Both the position numbers and the translations under genes were made by a program. DNA of 55,984 nt, from assembly GCF_000375425.1 (NCBI RefSeq), contig NZ_AQXG01000001.1, positions 1 to 55,984 on the forward strand, written 5' to 3'. This DNA is from Gracilimonas tropica DSM 19535. Lineage in GTDB: Bacteria > Bacteroidota > Rhodothermia > Balneolales > Balneolaceae. Position 1 is the stretch's first letter. Each line of letters starts with the position of its first letter. Shown piece by piece: positions 16,215 to 24,502 of the stretch. Under the pieces are notes generated by a model. That model was not told where the DNA came from and made no database searches. It saw only the letters and a list, made by a program, of their open reading frames with translations.

Positions 16215-17416
16215 AAGTAGATTTTTCGCCTCCCTATATAGATTCAAATGTTAAAGAACATATAAATGATGTATTAGAGTCCGGTTGGATAACTACTGGG
16301 CCTAAAACAAAATTATTGGAAGATAGCATTGCAAAGAAATATGATATCCCTGCATGTGTAGGGGTGAATTCCTGGACATCTGGTGCAATATTATTCATGA
16401 AGTGGTGGGGTATAGAAGAGGGAGATGAAATAATAATTCCAGTCTATACTTATGCGGCAACAGCTCTTGCAGTAATACATGCTGGAGGAGTTCCTGTAAT
16501 GGTAGATGTCAAAGATGATTTTACCATAGATGAAAATGCAGTTAAAGAGGTAATTTCAGAAAAGACAAAAATTATTATGCCCGTGGATATCGCAGGTATT
16601 ACAGCAGACTATGAAGCCTTAAACAGGATTGTAGAAGAGAAAGCTATAGTTGAAAAATTTAGGCCTCGAAACAAAAAGCAAAAAGATCTGGGCAGAATAT
16701 TAATATTGAGTGATGCTGCACATTCTTTAGGAGCCAAATTTGAAAATAATTATTCAGGTACCTTGTGTGATGTTACCATATTTTCACTTCATGCTGTGAA
16801 AAATGTTACCTCTGCTGAAGGGGGGATCATTGCATTAAATTTACCTAAACCTTTCGAAAATGAGCAATTGTATGCAGAGTTGAGAAGGTTTTCACTTAAT
16901 GGGCAGACGAAGGATGCTTTTACGAAATCCAAAGGTGGCAACTGGAAATATGATATTGTAGAAGCAGGAATGAAATGTAATATGCCTGATTTAAATGCAG
17001 CTTTAGCTTTAGGTCAATTTGAACAATATGATGAGCTTTTAGATAAACGTAAATCTATATATTCAATTTATAATATTTTTTTTCAGGCAAAAGAATGGGC
17101 GTCTGTTCCTAAGTATGATTCTAAAATTAAATCAAGTTATCATCTTTATCCAGTGAGATTAAAAGTAACTGAAAAGGAAAGAGATGCCATAATTGATTAT
17201 GCAGCAAAACAAGAAGTTTCAGTGAATGTGCATTTTCAACCACTTCCTTTGCTGACATATTTTAAAAGCATGAAAAATGTTCATTCGTATGATAATGCAC
17301 TAAAACTATATCGAAAAGAAATAAGCTTGCCTATTTACCCTCAGTTATCAGAGGAACAAGCTCATTTTGTATGTAAAACTATTGAAGAAGGATATAAAGC
17401 AGTTGTTGAAAAATGA
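16211..17416 (+). CDS. DegT/DnrJ/EryC1/StrS-family sugar aminotransferase
   Basis: 401 residues, PLP-dependent nucleotide-sugar aminotransferase. PLP lysine Lys197 in FSLHAVKNVTSAEGG, ILSDAAHSLGA near 170, and a C-terminal HFQPLPLL and SLPIYPQLSEEQ. It would aminate a keto sugar, perhaps the 4-keto product of the WbpM-type dehydratase at 20.8 kb. The next gene is a formyltransferase, which suggests a formamido sugar as end product. Overlaps both neighbours by four bases. A different subfamily from PseC (5.6 kb) and the WbpE-like enzyme (51.7 kb), judging by its VNSWTSGAI substrate loop. Confidence 0.88.
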   Translation: MKVDFSPPYIDSNVKEHINDVLESGWITTGPKTKLLEDSIAKKYDIPACVGVNSWTSGAILFMKWWGIEEGDEIIIPVYTYAATALAVIHAGGVPVMVDVKDDFTIDENAVKEVISEKTKIIMPVDIAGITADYEALNRIVEEKAIVEKFRPRNKKQKDLGRILILSDAAHSLGAKFENNYSGTLCDVTIFSLHAVKNVTSAEGGIIALNLPKPFENEQLYAELRRFSLNGQTKDAFTKSKGGNWKYDIVEAGMKCNMPDLNAALALGQFEQYDELLDKRKSIYSIYNIFFQAKEWASVPKYDSKIKSSYHLYPVRLKVTEKERDAIIDYAAKQEVSVNVHFQPLPLLTYFKSMKNVHSYDNALKLYRKEISLPIYPQLSEEQAHFVCKTIEEGYKAVVEK

Positions 17417-18375
17417 AAATACTGTTCGTGAGTTTTCACAGAGAAGGGGTTGAAACACTTAAATTTTTAAAAAAAAATGATAATGTTGAATTAGTAGGAT
17501 GCTTATCGCTTACGGTCTCATCGAGCATGAATAAAAGTGGTACCTATAATTACAAAAACTTATGTGAAGAATTGTCAGTCAAATATTTTGAATGCAATCA
17601 CATAAATGACCAAGTAACAAAGGCATTAATAAAGGATCTTGAACCGGATGTTTTAATGGTAATAGGTTGGGGACAGATATTGGATCAGGAAGTGCTGGAT
17701 ATTCCGAAAATAGGAACAATAGGAGCTCACGCTTCACTTTTACCAAAATATCGTGGTAGTGCTCCAATAAATTGGGCATTAATCAACGGTATCGATAAAA
17801 CCGGTAATACCTTAATGTGGCTCGATAAGGGAATTGATAGTGGGAAAATAATTGATCAAAAGACTTTTGAGATAAATAATTATGACTCATGTGAAACACT
17901 TTATCTGAAAGTAGCCAAATCAAATAAAGAAATGGTCGAGTCAAAATTGGCAGAGATTCAAAAAAATGGAAGAATTGGGCAAGAACAGGAACACGACGAT
18001 TCTGATCTTTTGCCAAGAAGAAGACCGGACGACGGCAAGATAAATTTTAATACCAATCCTGAAGTCTTATATAATTTTATAAGAGCACTTACAAAACCAT
18101 ACCCAGGAGCTTATTTTGTATTTGATAACCAAAAATTTGTTGTATGGAAAGCGTCTTTTTCTCCTAATACAGATTTAAATGTAGTCTCTGAAAAGGAGTT
18201 TAGTATAGGTGATATTATAGAACACACATATTCATTTACAGAAGAACTTTGTGGTATTAGAGTTAAATTAGAGAGTGGTTCAATTGTTTTTCATGAGCTT
18301 GAAAAAAATGAAGACATTTTCAAAGGTAAATCTTTGCATGATAGATTCCCCAAAGGAGTAAATATTAATGGATAA
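17413..18375 (+). CDS. Formyltransferase-family protein (sugar N-formyltransferase)
   Basis: 320 residues of the 10-formyltetrahydrofolate-dependent formyltransferase family. The folate-site motif is GAHASLLPKYRGSAPINWALING with His106, and Asp142 sits in LDKGIDSGKI; a C-terminal domain follows (FIRALTKPYPGAYF near 215-228, as in ArnA/Fmt-like proteins). The catalytic Asn normally two residues before His106 is Gly104 here, so catalysis may differ or rely on another residue. Context (aminotransferase before, PIG-L deacetylase after, overlap of eight bases) points to formylation of an amino sugar rather than of initiator tRNA. Confidence 0.82.
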   Translation: MKILFVSFHREGVETLKFLKKNDNVELVGCLSLTVSSSMNKSGTYNYKNLCEELSVKYFECNHINDQVTKALIKDLEPDVLMVIGWGQILDQEVLDIPKIGTIGAHASLLPKYRGSAPINWALINGIDKTGNTLMWLDKGIDSGKIIDQKTFEINNYDSCETLYLKVAKSNKEMVESKLAEIQKNGRIGQEQEHDDSDLLPRRRPDDGKINFNTNPEVLYNFIRALTKPYPGAYFVFDNQKFVVWKASFSPNTDLNVVSEKEFSIGDIIEHTYSFTEELCGIRVKLESGSIVFHELEKNEDIFKGKSLHDRFPKGVNING

Positions 18376-19042
18376 AAAGAAAGTCTTAGTTATTGCTGCG
18401 CACCCCGATGATGAAATATTAGGTTGTGGTGGTGTAGTAGCGTTGCATACAGAAAAAGGTGATCATGTGACCTCATTGATAGTTTGTGAGGGTGATTCAT
18501 TAAGATATGATGACAAAACTGAGGAACACCAAAGTCAAATTTATAAAGCAGCTGAGATTTTAGGCGTAAAGGATGTTATATCTCTAAAATATCCCGATCA
18601 AAAGTTAGAAACGGTTGTTCTCACAGACTTGATTGATCCCATATTAGATGTGGTTAGAGAGGTTGAGCCAAATATTGTTTACTGTCAATATGGGGGAGAT
18701 GTAAATCAGGATCATAAAATATTATTTGAAGCCATATTAGTGGCAACAAGGCCAACAGAAGAATTTATTGAAGTTGTCTATGCTTTTGATACAGCATCTT
18801 CAACAGAATGGGGTTACCCTCGGAATTTTATACCTGACACTTGGATAGATATTTCTTCTACATTAGGGGTTAAAATTAAAGCTATGGCTGAGTATAAAAC
18901 AGAGTTAAGAGAATACCCTCATCCTCGTTCACTAAAAGCACTAGAGAATAAAGCCTATGCATGGGGTAATCAGTGTTTAATGGAATCTGCAGAAACTTTT
19001 ATGACAATTCGAAGAGCACTCCGAAATGGTAAAGTGTATTAG
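18368..19042 (+). CDS. PIG-L family N-deacetylase
   Basis: 224 residues of the zinc-dependent LmbE/PIG-L family, which remove acetyl groups from GlcNAc-like residues. The zinc motif AHPDDE is at 11-16, followed by GCGG, and a second conserved block, VNQDHKILFEA, near 118 supplies the third metal ligand. Together with the formyltransferase that overlaps it upstream, a plausible route is deacetylation of an N-acetyl sugar followed by formylation of the freed amine; the order and substrate are inference. It overlaps the initiating transferase gene by 17 bases. Confidence 0.88.
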   Translation: MDKKKVLVIAAHPDDEILGCGGVVALHTEKGDHVTSLIVCEGDSLRYDDKTEEHQSQIYKAAEILGVKDVISLKYPDQKLETVVLTDLIDPILDVVREVEPNIVYCQYGGDVNQDHKILFEAILVATRPTEEFIEVVYAFDTASSTEWGYPRNFIPDTWIDISSTLGVKIKAMAEYKTELREYPHPRSLKALENKAYAWGNQCLMESAETFMTIRRALRNGKVY

Positions 19043-19685
19043 ATTTATTTTTTCTCTAATATTGATTATTAGTCTCTCTCCTTTATTTCTAATCGTTTCA
19101 TTAGGAATTTTTTTAAGCGATCCAGGTAAAACATTATATGAAGCTCGAAGAGTTGGATTGGATGGTAAAGTATTTACCCTATATAAATTTAGATCCATGA
19201 AAAATTTCAAATCTGGGTCTAAGATCACATCAAAAGATGATGATCGAATTTTTTGGTTTGGAAAATTTATTAGAAAAACTAAAATAGATGAATTACCTCA
19301 GCTTATTAACATATTGAAAGGGGATATGGCTTTTATTGGTCCAAGGCCGGAAGACGAAGATATAGTAAAAGATTACTATGATGATTTTTTGAAAAAATCT
19401 CTGAAAGTAAAACCAGGTTTAGCAAGTCCTGGAAGTATTTTTAATTATACTCATCTTGAGGATCTTATTGACGACCAAAACGCAGAAGAAATTTATTTCG
19501 ATAAGATTTTGAAAGTTAAGGTAGGGGTTGATGTACTTTACTCGCAAAACAAGAACATCTTTTATGATTTGAAGATTTGTTTTAAGACTATTTCAGTAAT
19601 AACTCAAATGACCTTTGGACGAAAAAAATTTGAATATCCCCAAGAGTATTTGGATCTTATAGAAAGTCACAGTATAAGTTTATAA
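19026..19685 (+). CDS. Undecaprenyl-phosphate sugar phosphotransferase (initiating, locus 1)
   Basis: 219 residues of the small PglC-like polyprenyl-phosphate hexose-1-phosphate transferase class: one N-terminal membrane helix (residues 4-28), RRVGLDGKVFTLYKFRSM, KIDELPQLINILKGDMAFIGPRPE and the phosphate-site region. It starts a repeat unit by moving a sugar-1-phosphate from a UDP-sugar to undecaprenyl phosphate at the inner membrane. Last gene of locus 1: after its stop come IS3-family ends. The start codon lies within the deacetylase gene, so it is translated with it. A second initiating transferase is at 42.3 kb. Confidence 0.9.
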   Translation: MVKCIRFIFSLILIISLSPLFLIVSLGIFLSDPGKTLYEARRVGLDGKVFTLYKFRSMKNFKSGSKITSKDDDRIFWFGKFIRKTKIDELPQLINILKGDMAFIGPRPEDEDIVKDYYDDFLKKSLKVKPGLASPGSIFNYTHLEDLIDDQNAEEIYFDKILKVKVGVDVLYSQNKNIFYDLKICFKTISVITQMTFGRKKFEYPQEYLDLIESHSISL

Positions 19686-19688
19686 ATT

Positions 19689-20158
19689 TGTCGGCTTCCC
19701 TAAAATTCGTCTGTCAGCTTCCCTAAAATTCGTCCGGTCTAAAGTAGAAAAACTCTTACTTTGAGCCCCTCCCCATTTATGTACCAGTTAAAAGTAGAGA
19801 ATCGGACGTGATTTGATGTTTGTTAAGGTACTCATTCGGAGTTAAATCTCCGAGTGAACTATGAGGGCGAAAACTGTTGTATTCCTGTCTCCATGTCTCA
19901 ATTTTTTCCTGAGCATCGGGTAGTGATAAAAACCAGTGAAGGTTTAAACACTCATCGCGAAAGCTCCCATTAAACGATTCAATATAGGGGTTGTCGGTTG
20001 GTTTTCCAGGCCTTGAGAAATCTAAGATAACTTGGTTATCGTAGGCCCATTGGTCGAGGATTTTAGAAATAAATTCACTTCCATTATCTACCTGAATGCG
20101 AGCAGGCACCCGGTTATATTGACTGCAAATAGATTCCATGACCTGCTTGACATCGGAG
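19689..20158 (-). mobile_element. Remnant of an IS3-family element (first)
   Basis: Two copies of an IS end beginning TGTCGGCTTCC / TGTCAGCTTCC lie head to tail at 19689-19711 and 19712-19735. Behind the second is the 3' part of an orfB transposase on the minus strand, 19777-20139 (120 residues): VDNGSEF with the second catalytic Asp, RPGKPTDNPYIESFNGSFRDECLN with the catalytic Glu, and HSSLGDLTPNEY at the end. The N-terminal half and orfA are absent; the fragment stops at 20158 where another IS end begins. Not functional. Confidence 0.88.
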
Positions 20159-20523
20159 TGTCGGCTTCCCCAAAAACTGGGCCAGTTAAAAGTAGAATAT
20201 TCGGGTTAATTTAAGAGTTCTATCGGTGTTTTATACCCCAAAGATTTATGGGGTCGATGGTGGTTATAATCGTACATCCATTGCTTGGTTTTGGTCCGCA
20301 CTTCATCCAGAGTTTTAAACACATATGCATTCAGCAGTTCTTGCCGCATACTTCCATTCAAACGTTCGATATACGCATTTTGCGTAGGTTTACCCGGCTG
20401 GATAAAGGCTAAGGTGATTTGGTGCTGCTTACACCACTGATCAAGTTTTTGGGAGATAAATTCCGGGCCGTTATCCACCCGGATCATATTCGGAAGCCGA
20501 CACAAGCAGTTTAAATTCGCCAA
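20159..20523 (-). mobile_element. Remnant of an IS3-family element (second)
   Basis: Begins with another TGTCGGCTTCC end (20159) followed by CCAGTTAAAAGTAGA, shared in form with the first remnant. The minus-strand reading 20206-20523 carries IRVDNGPEFIS, QPGKPTQNAYIERLNGSMRQELLN and HRPHKSLGYKTPIELLN, the C-terminal half of an orfB integrase of a related but different subgroup. It breaks off at 20492-20502, where the reverse complement of the IS end (GGAAGCCGACA) appears, so 20159-20502 is bounded by 11-base inverted ends like an internally deleted copy. Confidence 0.8.
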
Positions 20524-20833
20524 GGAGTATGAAGCAGGACCTTGGAAACAAGTGTAATCGGGCGGTTCTCACTGACATTAGGAACGAGGGCTTATTGAAG
20601 ACAAAAATATTCTGCACTCTCCAAAAAAGGGAAGGAACTCACTTTGTGCTTATGTATCAAAAAAGGGAATGCCGACGAATTCCCGAAAAGACGCAAAATC
20701 AATTTAAGATATTTAAATATTTAACGTGCTCAGCTTTATTTATTATTTAATAATAAGTACATTTATTTTTTATAAAAAAACGTGGGTAACTTTTTGGGTG
20801 AATAACATATTAAAGGTTTGAAATAGGTTTTAT
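20524..20833. other. Intergenic DNA before the FlaA1/WbpM gene
   Basis: The first 60 bases resemble a dispersed GAAGCAGGACCTTGG repeat (seen also near 2862). From about 20690 the DNA becomes very AT-rich (runs such as TTATTTATTATTTAATAATAAG) and leads into the start at 20834. A TTTTTG at 20791-20796 and AAGGTTTG at 20813-20820 are weakly promoter-like but badly spaced. A 73-codon frame at 20529-20750 follows the repeat and is not supported as a gene. Confidence 0.4.
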
Positions 20834-22711
20834 ATGCTACTAAAATATCTGTTAGATAAAAGATATTGGGTTAAAATTTTAACAGACAGTTTGTATTGGG
20901 GCTTGGCTACGTTCATTGCATATTGGCTCAGGATTGAAGGTGATATAGTTAATCACCTGGGGGAGATTTCAATTGTAGCCTTGAGTGTATTTCCTCTAAA
21001 ACTATTTTCGATTTACATTTTTGTACATCATCGCCGCTCATGGCAATATTCAAGTATTCGGGATCTTTTCAGCCTTGCTAAGAGTGTTGGTGCCGTAAGT
21101 ACCATATATTTTTTGACGGCTATTGTTGCGCGAGAATTTATTTTCTTACCGCTGAGTGTACCTGTTATTGAAGGAATCATCGCCTTTTTAGGACTTGGTG
21201 CAATAAGGTTTTTTGTCCGGGTATATCTAAGGGAACATTACCAAAGCCCCAAGAAGAAAAAAGAGTATAAAAAGGTACTGATTGCGGGGGCTGGTGATTC
21301 GGGCACAATGATAGCTCGGGAAATGCTTAGGCACCCTAAAACAGGATTAGTACCGATTGCCTTTCTGGATGATGCTTTGGCTAAATGGAAGCAAAAAATT
21401 ATGGGCATTCCGGTTGCAGGTCGGGTTTCGGAAATGAGTGAAATCGCTACCTCATATGGTGCCGATGAATTGATCATTGCCATGCCATCTGAAACCGGGG
21501 ACACCATTCGCAGGGTTGTAGAAGAAGCACGTAAATGTGATCTTCCCCATCGAATAATTCCGGGTTTCCATGATTTGATTAGCGGTCGGGTAAGTATAAA
21601 TCAGCTCAGGAAGGTGGATGTTGAAGATTTACTTCGCAGAAAGCCGGTTCAGTTAGATACTCAAAAGATTAAATCATATGTGAAGGGAAGACGGATTTTA
21701 GTTACAGGGGCCGGTGGTTCCATTGGTTCAGAGATCGTAAGACAGGTTTCTCGTTTCGAACCGGAGTCTATTATATTGTTGGGTAGAGGCGAAAATAGCA
21801 TTTATCATATCGTCAGAGAAATGAATGCAGATTTTTCTCACATAAAAAAACATATAAAAATTGCGGATGTCCGGGATATTGATACTCTTGAGAAGATCTT
21901 TGAAGAGATTCAACCGGAGGTAATTTTTCATGCAGCAGCTCATAAACATGTCCCATTAATGGAGCAGAATCCTGCTCAAGCGATTTTTAACAATGTTGGA
22001 GGAACTAAAAACCTCACAAACTTGGCCTTGGATTTTGGAGTTAAATATTTTGTGAATATTTCTACTGACAAGGCCGTTAATCCGACTTCTGTGATGGGGG
22101 CCAGTAAAAGGATCGCAGAATATGTTGTGCAAAATGCTTCGAAGAAAGCAGCATCGGATCAGTATTTTGTGTCAGTCAGGTTCGGAAATGTACTGGGAAG
22201 CCGGGGTTCAGTTATCCCTGTTTTCAAGGAGCAGATCCGTAAAGGAGGGCCTGTTACCGTTACACACCCTGAGATGATCCGATACTTTATGACTATTCCG
22301 GAAGCTTCTCAATTAGTATTACAAGCAGGAGCTCTCAACCAAAATGGGTCCGTATTTGTATTAGACATGGGCGAGCCGGTTAAGATTCTGGACATGGCTA
22401 AAGATTTAATTCGGTTATCAGGGTTAGAACCAGAAAAAGATATTAAAATTAAATTTTCCGGTATACGTCCCGGCGAAAAGTTATTTGAAGAATTGCTTAC
22501 CTCTGAAGAAGGTACAGATATTACCAATTTCGAAAAGATCATGGTAGCACGTAAGAACGGGATGTCAGAGCGGTTTGAATCTAAACTTGACCGGCTTTTT
22601 GAAACAACACGCCAAGGAAATCCGCAGGCAATACGCTCTATGATCTATGAATTGGTCCCAACATTTAAAGGCTTTAGAAAGCAAGAAGCCGGTGGTAAAG
22701 TAAAGAATTGA
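20834..22711 (+). CDS. Membrane nucleoside-diphosphate-sugar 4,6-dehydratase (FlaA1/WbpM/CapD type)
   Basis: 625 residues. Four membrane helices in the first 125 residues, a CoA-binding-like Rossmann region (LIAGAGDSGTMIAREML near 155) and a SDR dehydratase domain from about 290 (VTGAGGSIGSEI; HAAAHKHVPLMEQNP; STDKAVNPTSVMGASKR; RFGNVLGSRGSV; GIRPGEKLFEELL). As in WbpM, methionine (in VMGASK) stands where the usual catalytic tyrosine would be, a known variation of the large membrane forms. Converts UDP-GlcNAc to UDP-4-keto-6-deoxy-GlcNAc, precursor for QuiNAc, FucNAc and 4-amino sugars. It stands alone, between the IS remnants and a 900-base gap, and could serve both loci. Confidence 0.93.
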   Translation: MLLKYLLDKRYWVKILTDSLYWGLATFIAYWLRIEGDIVNHLGEISIVALSVFPLKLFSIYIFVHHRRSWQYSSIRDLFSLAKSVGAVSTIYFLTAIVAREFIFLPLSVPVIEGIIAFLGLGAIRFFVRVYLREHYQSPKKKKEYKKVLIAGAGDSGTMIAREMLRHPKTGLVPIAFLDDALAKWKQKIMGIPVAGRVSEMSEIATSYGADELIIAMPSETGDTIRRVVEEARKCDLPHRIIPGFHDLISGRVSINQLRKVDVEDLLRRKPVQLDTQKIKSYVKGRRILVTGAGGSIGSEIVRQVSRFEPESIILLGRGENSIYHIVREMNADFSHIKKHIKIADVRDIDTLEKIFEEIQPEVIFHAAAHKHVPLMEQNPAQAIFNNVGGTKNLTNLALDFGVKYFVNISTDKAVNPTSVMGASKRIAEYVVQNASKKAASDQYFVSVRFGNVLGSRGSVIPVFKEQIRKGGPVTVTHPEMIRYFMTIPEASQLVLQAGALNQNGSVFVLDMGEPVKILDMAKDLIRLSGLEPEKDIKIKFSGIRPGEKLFEELLTSEEGTDITNFEKIMVARKNGMSERFESKLDRLFETTRQGNPQAIRSMIYELVPTFKGFRKQEAGGKVKN

Positions 22712-23260
22712 GTTAGCTAACCAATTCACACATTTTCGGTTCAGCCAAGAGGAGGCCGCAGATACCGGGAGAAGCAGTGAGCTCGAATTCGCCCGGGGGT
22801 GGAGGGGTTTTGTAGCCAAGGCTTGGGATTCTGATAATTGCCAGGAATCCCACTACCACCACACAAATGATGGTAAAGATGAGGCAGAGCCTGCCTTTGT
22901 CGGCAGTCAGGCCTCAACAGGATTACGCGGCAGAGCAGCGTAACCAGTCCATTCGCTCCCACGCAGAGCGTAGGAGCGAGTGTAGAATTCACTTCAATAC
23001 TCGGAATTGAATGTTCTACGGTTCGATATTCATAGAGTCCTCCCTTGAGGGAGGTGTTCAGCACATAATCAAATTATGTGGTGAACGGAGGGTTTAAGCC
23101 AAGGCCCGTGATGCCTGAAACCACCAAGAACCCCGCCACGCCGACAGTTCAGCCGGCTCGTTCCAAAAATTCTGATCTACGCACAGATTCGACACATTGG
23201 ACTAATCAATAATTGCTTAAGCCATTGTTGAAAAATCCATAACTGCATAAAAAACAAACT
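22712..23260. repeat. Palindromic repeat block after the WbpM-type gene
   Basis: A hairpin CGCTCCCACG-CAGAG-CGTAGGAGCG lies at 22954-22978, then the GAATGTTCTACGGTTCGATATTC tract and CCTCCCTTGAGGGAGG at 23039-23054. These are the modules that fill the gaps in the last 10 kb of the window. The rest (23060-23260) changes to AT-rich, non-repetitive DNA. No gene is supported. Confidence 0.65.
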
Positions 23261-23275
23261 ATACAAAAGGTATAC

Positions 23276-23307
23276 TTGTCAAACTTAACATGTGTAAACT
23301 ACTTTTG
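23276..23307 (+). promoter_or_regulatory. Bacteroidota-type promoter-like pair
   Basis: TTG at 23276-23278 and an exact TAnnTTTG word (TACTTTTG) at 23300-23307, 21 bases apart, fit the -33/-7 promoter of Bacteroidota sigma factors. No plus-strand gene follows, but a structured stretch and a strong plus-strand terminator do. Confidence 0.35.
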
Positions 23308-23542
23308 AGTTTTCGCAGGTGCACTTATATTACAGCTGAAGTAAATAACCAATTGTAATAATTGATTTCAGTTTATATAACTCATTTCAATTGTTACGAA
23401 AATGCTGTGTAGCAGGGATTCAAAAGCATTTTTATGCTGTAGTGGGGTGTTGCAAATGATTAACTGGAATACGATGTAATCAGTGACAAACTCGCCTCTC
23501 TCATTATTCTTGCTCCCCGAAAAGATCTTTTGAAATTTTACC

Positions 23543-23581
23543 AAAAAAAATAGCCCGATCGCGTGGTAGCGCAACCGGGCT
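23543..23581 (-). terminator. Intrinsic terminator of the minus-strand gene
   Basis: On the minus strand an imperfect stem AGCCCGGTTGCG...CGCGATCGGGCT is followed by eight T. It lies 40-80 bases beyond the stop codon of the gene at 23622-24035. Confidence 0.7.
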
Positions 23582-23593
23582 TAAGCTTCCAGG

Positions 23594-23623
23594 CCTTCTA
23601 AAGAAATTTAGAAGGTCTTTTTT
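23594..23623 (+). terminator. Intrinsic terminator, plus strand
   Basis: Perfect nine-base stem CCTTCTAAA / TTTAGAAGG closed by a GAAA tetraloop and followed by TCTTTTTT. The T tract is only on the plus strand, so it stops rightward transcription, yet no plus-strand gene ends within 880 bases upstream. Confidence 0.75.
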
Positions 23624-24035
23624 ATGGGGTTTCGGTCCCATCACCGCTTTCGTCCGTACCGGAACTATCTAAGGTTCCATTGGGGTCGTAGGTAACCGGT
23701 CGGTTATTATTGAACTTGCTCTTTCGAGTGCCTCCCACCTTCTGATACTCCAGAGAATCCTTACCGAAGAATCCTCCAATCAGAAATAAGACGCGCTCGT
23801 TGGCATCATTCAGTTGTCGTTCTAACTTATCCAGAATATCCCGCTGTTCATCAGCTCTTTTCAAATACGAATTGTATTTGCGAAGAACCTCAGATGTCTC
23901 TTCGTACAACGCATTGTAGTTGTCCAGGTCGAAGCCTGAGCCAAAATCGATCTCGCGATCAATTTCACTCAATCCGACCAAACGAAGGTTAGCGGTTTCC
24001 AGGCTACGGGATCGCTTTTTCTTAAGCAGAGCCAT
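23622..24035 (-). CDS. Protein of unknown function with central coiled coil
   Basis: 137 residues, not recognised. Basic start (MALLKKKRSRS), an acidic/Gly patch (EIDFGSGFDLDNY), then a heptad-rich helix from about 45 to 85 (ALYEETSEVLRKYNSYLKRADEQRDILDKLERQLNDANERVLFLIGG in shape) and a low-complexity acidic tail (SSGTDESGDGTETP). No signal peptide or membrane segment. A good AGAGGA ribosome-binding site lies about ten bases before the ATG, and the gene has its own terminator, so it is probably expressed alone. The only clearly real minus-strand gene apart from transposase remnants. Its upstream region holds the 21-bp repeat array, so it could encode a product linked to that array. Confidence 0.72.
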   Translation of the reverse strand: MALLKKKRSRSLETANLRLVGLSEIDREIDFGSGFDLDNYNALYEETSEVLRKYNSYLKRADEQRDILDKLERQLNDANERVLFLIGGFFGKDSLEYQKVGGTRKSKFNNNRPVTYDPNGTLDSSGTDESGDGTETP

Positions 24036-24159
24036 TGTGTTTTTTCCTCTGTAGGTTTGTTTTGGTTAATTCCGATTTTTTAAACCGGCCGGAAGTTTAC
24101 CGGTGCTTATTGGCATACAGCCAAACCTTTAATTAAATAAACCCAAACAAAACAAAACT

Positions 24160-24502
24160 TTGCAGAGGACTTCGGACTAAGTAGAAGGATCTCTGTACCA
24201 AGTAATAAGATCTCTGAATTAAATAGCGGGATCTGTCTGCTAAATAATGAGAACCTCACACTAAGCAGTGAGATCACTGAATAAAGCAGCGAGTACTCTA
24301 CACAAAGTAGAATGAACTCTGAACTAAGCCGTAGGTTCTCAACACTAAGTAAGGGGATCTTTGAACTAAGTAACATGTATCGCTAAGTAAGTACCAAGAT
24401 CAATGAACTAAGCGGCAGGTATTCTAAACTAAGTAACGAGTATCTGTCGATAGTCAATTAGATCTCCGAACCAAATCCTGAGTAAGTATCACTAAGTCAA
24501 AT
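24160..24502. repeat. Phased array of sixteen degenerate 21-bp units
   Basis: A CTAAGTA-like core recurs at 24177, 24198, 24219, 24240, 24261, 24282, 24303, 24324, 24345, 24366, 24383, 24408, 24429, 24450, 24471 and 24492. Every step is 21 bases except one 17 followed by one 25, which cancel, so first and last are exactly 15 x 21 apart. The rough unit is GATCTCTGAACTAAGTAGNNA; about half carry GATC. On the minus strand part of it reads as a 7-residue repeat (LLSxxIP) in an 89-codon frame (24107-24376), but the 17-base unit puts an in-frame TAG at 24383-24385. It sits about 125 bases upstream of the minus-strand gene start. Confidence 0.85.

Larger units (their letters stand above)
23314..23623 (+). 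ncRNA. Candidate structured non-coding RNA
   Basis: Possible transcript of about 310 nucleotides from the promoter-like pair to the terminator at 23594-23623. Visible stems: 23355-23364 with 23388-23397 (ten pairs including one G-U), 23399-23406 with 23425-23432 (AAAATGCT/AGCATTTT), the AAAAGATCTTTT palindrome at 23520-23531, the imperfect stem at 23552-23581, and the terminator stem with a GAAA tetraloop. No convincing plus-strand open frame lies inside. Its 3' end overlaps the stop of the minus-strand gene, so it could also be an antisense regulator. Alternatively the terminator simply ends readthrough from the gene at 20.8 kb. Confidence 0.3.

Noticed and set aside
24107..24376. Minus-strand frame of 89 codons with a seven-residue Leu-rich repeat
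   Set aside because: It is the reading of the 21-bp array; the array extends beyond it and one unit carries a stop in frame, so DNA-level structure explains it better.
24160..24502. CRISPR array
   Set aside because: The 21-bp units are contiguous and degenerate, without constant repeats separated by unique spacers, and no cas gene is present.
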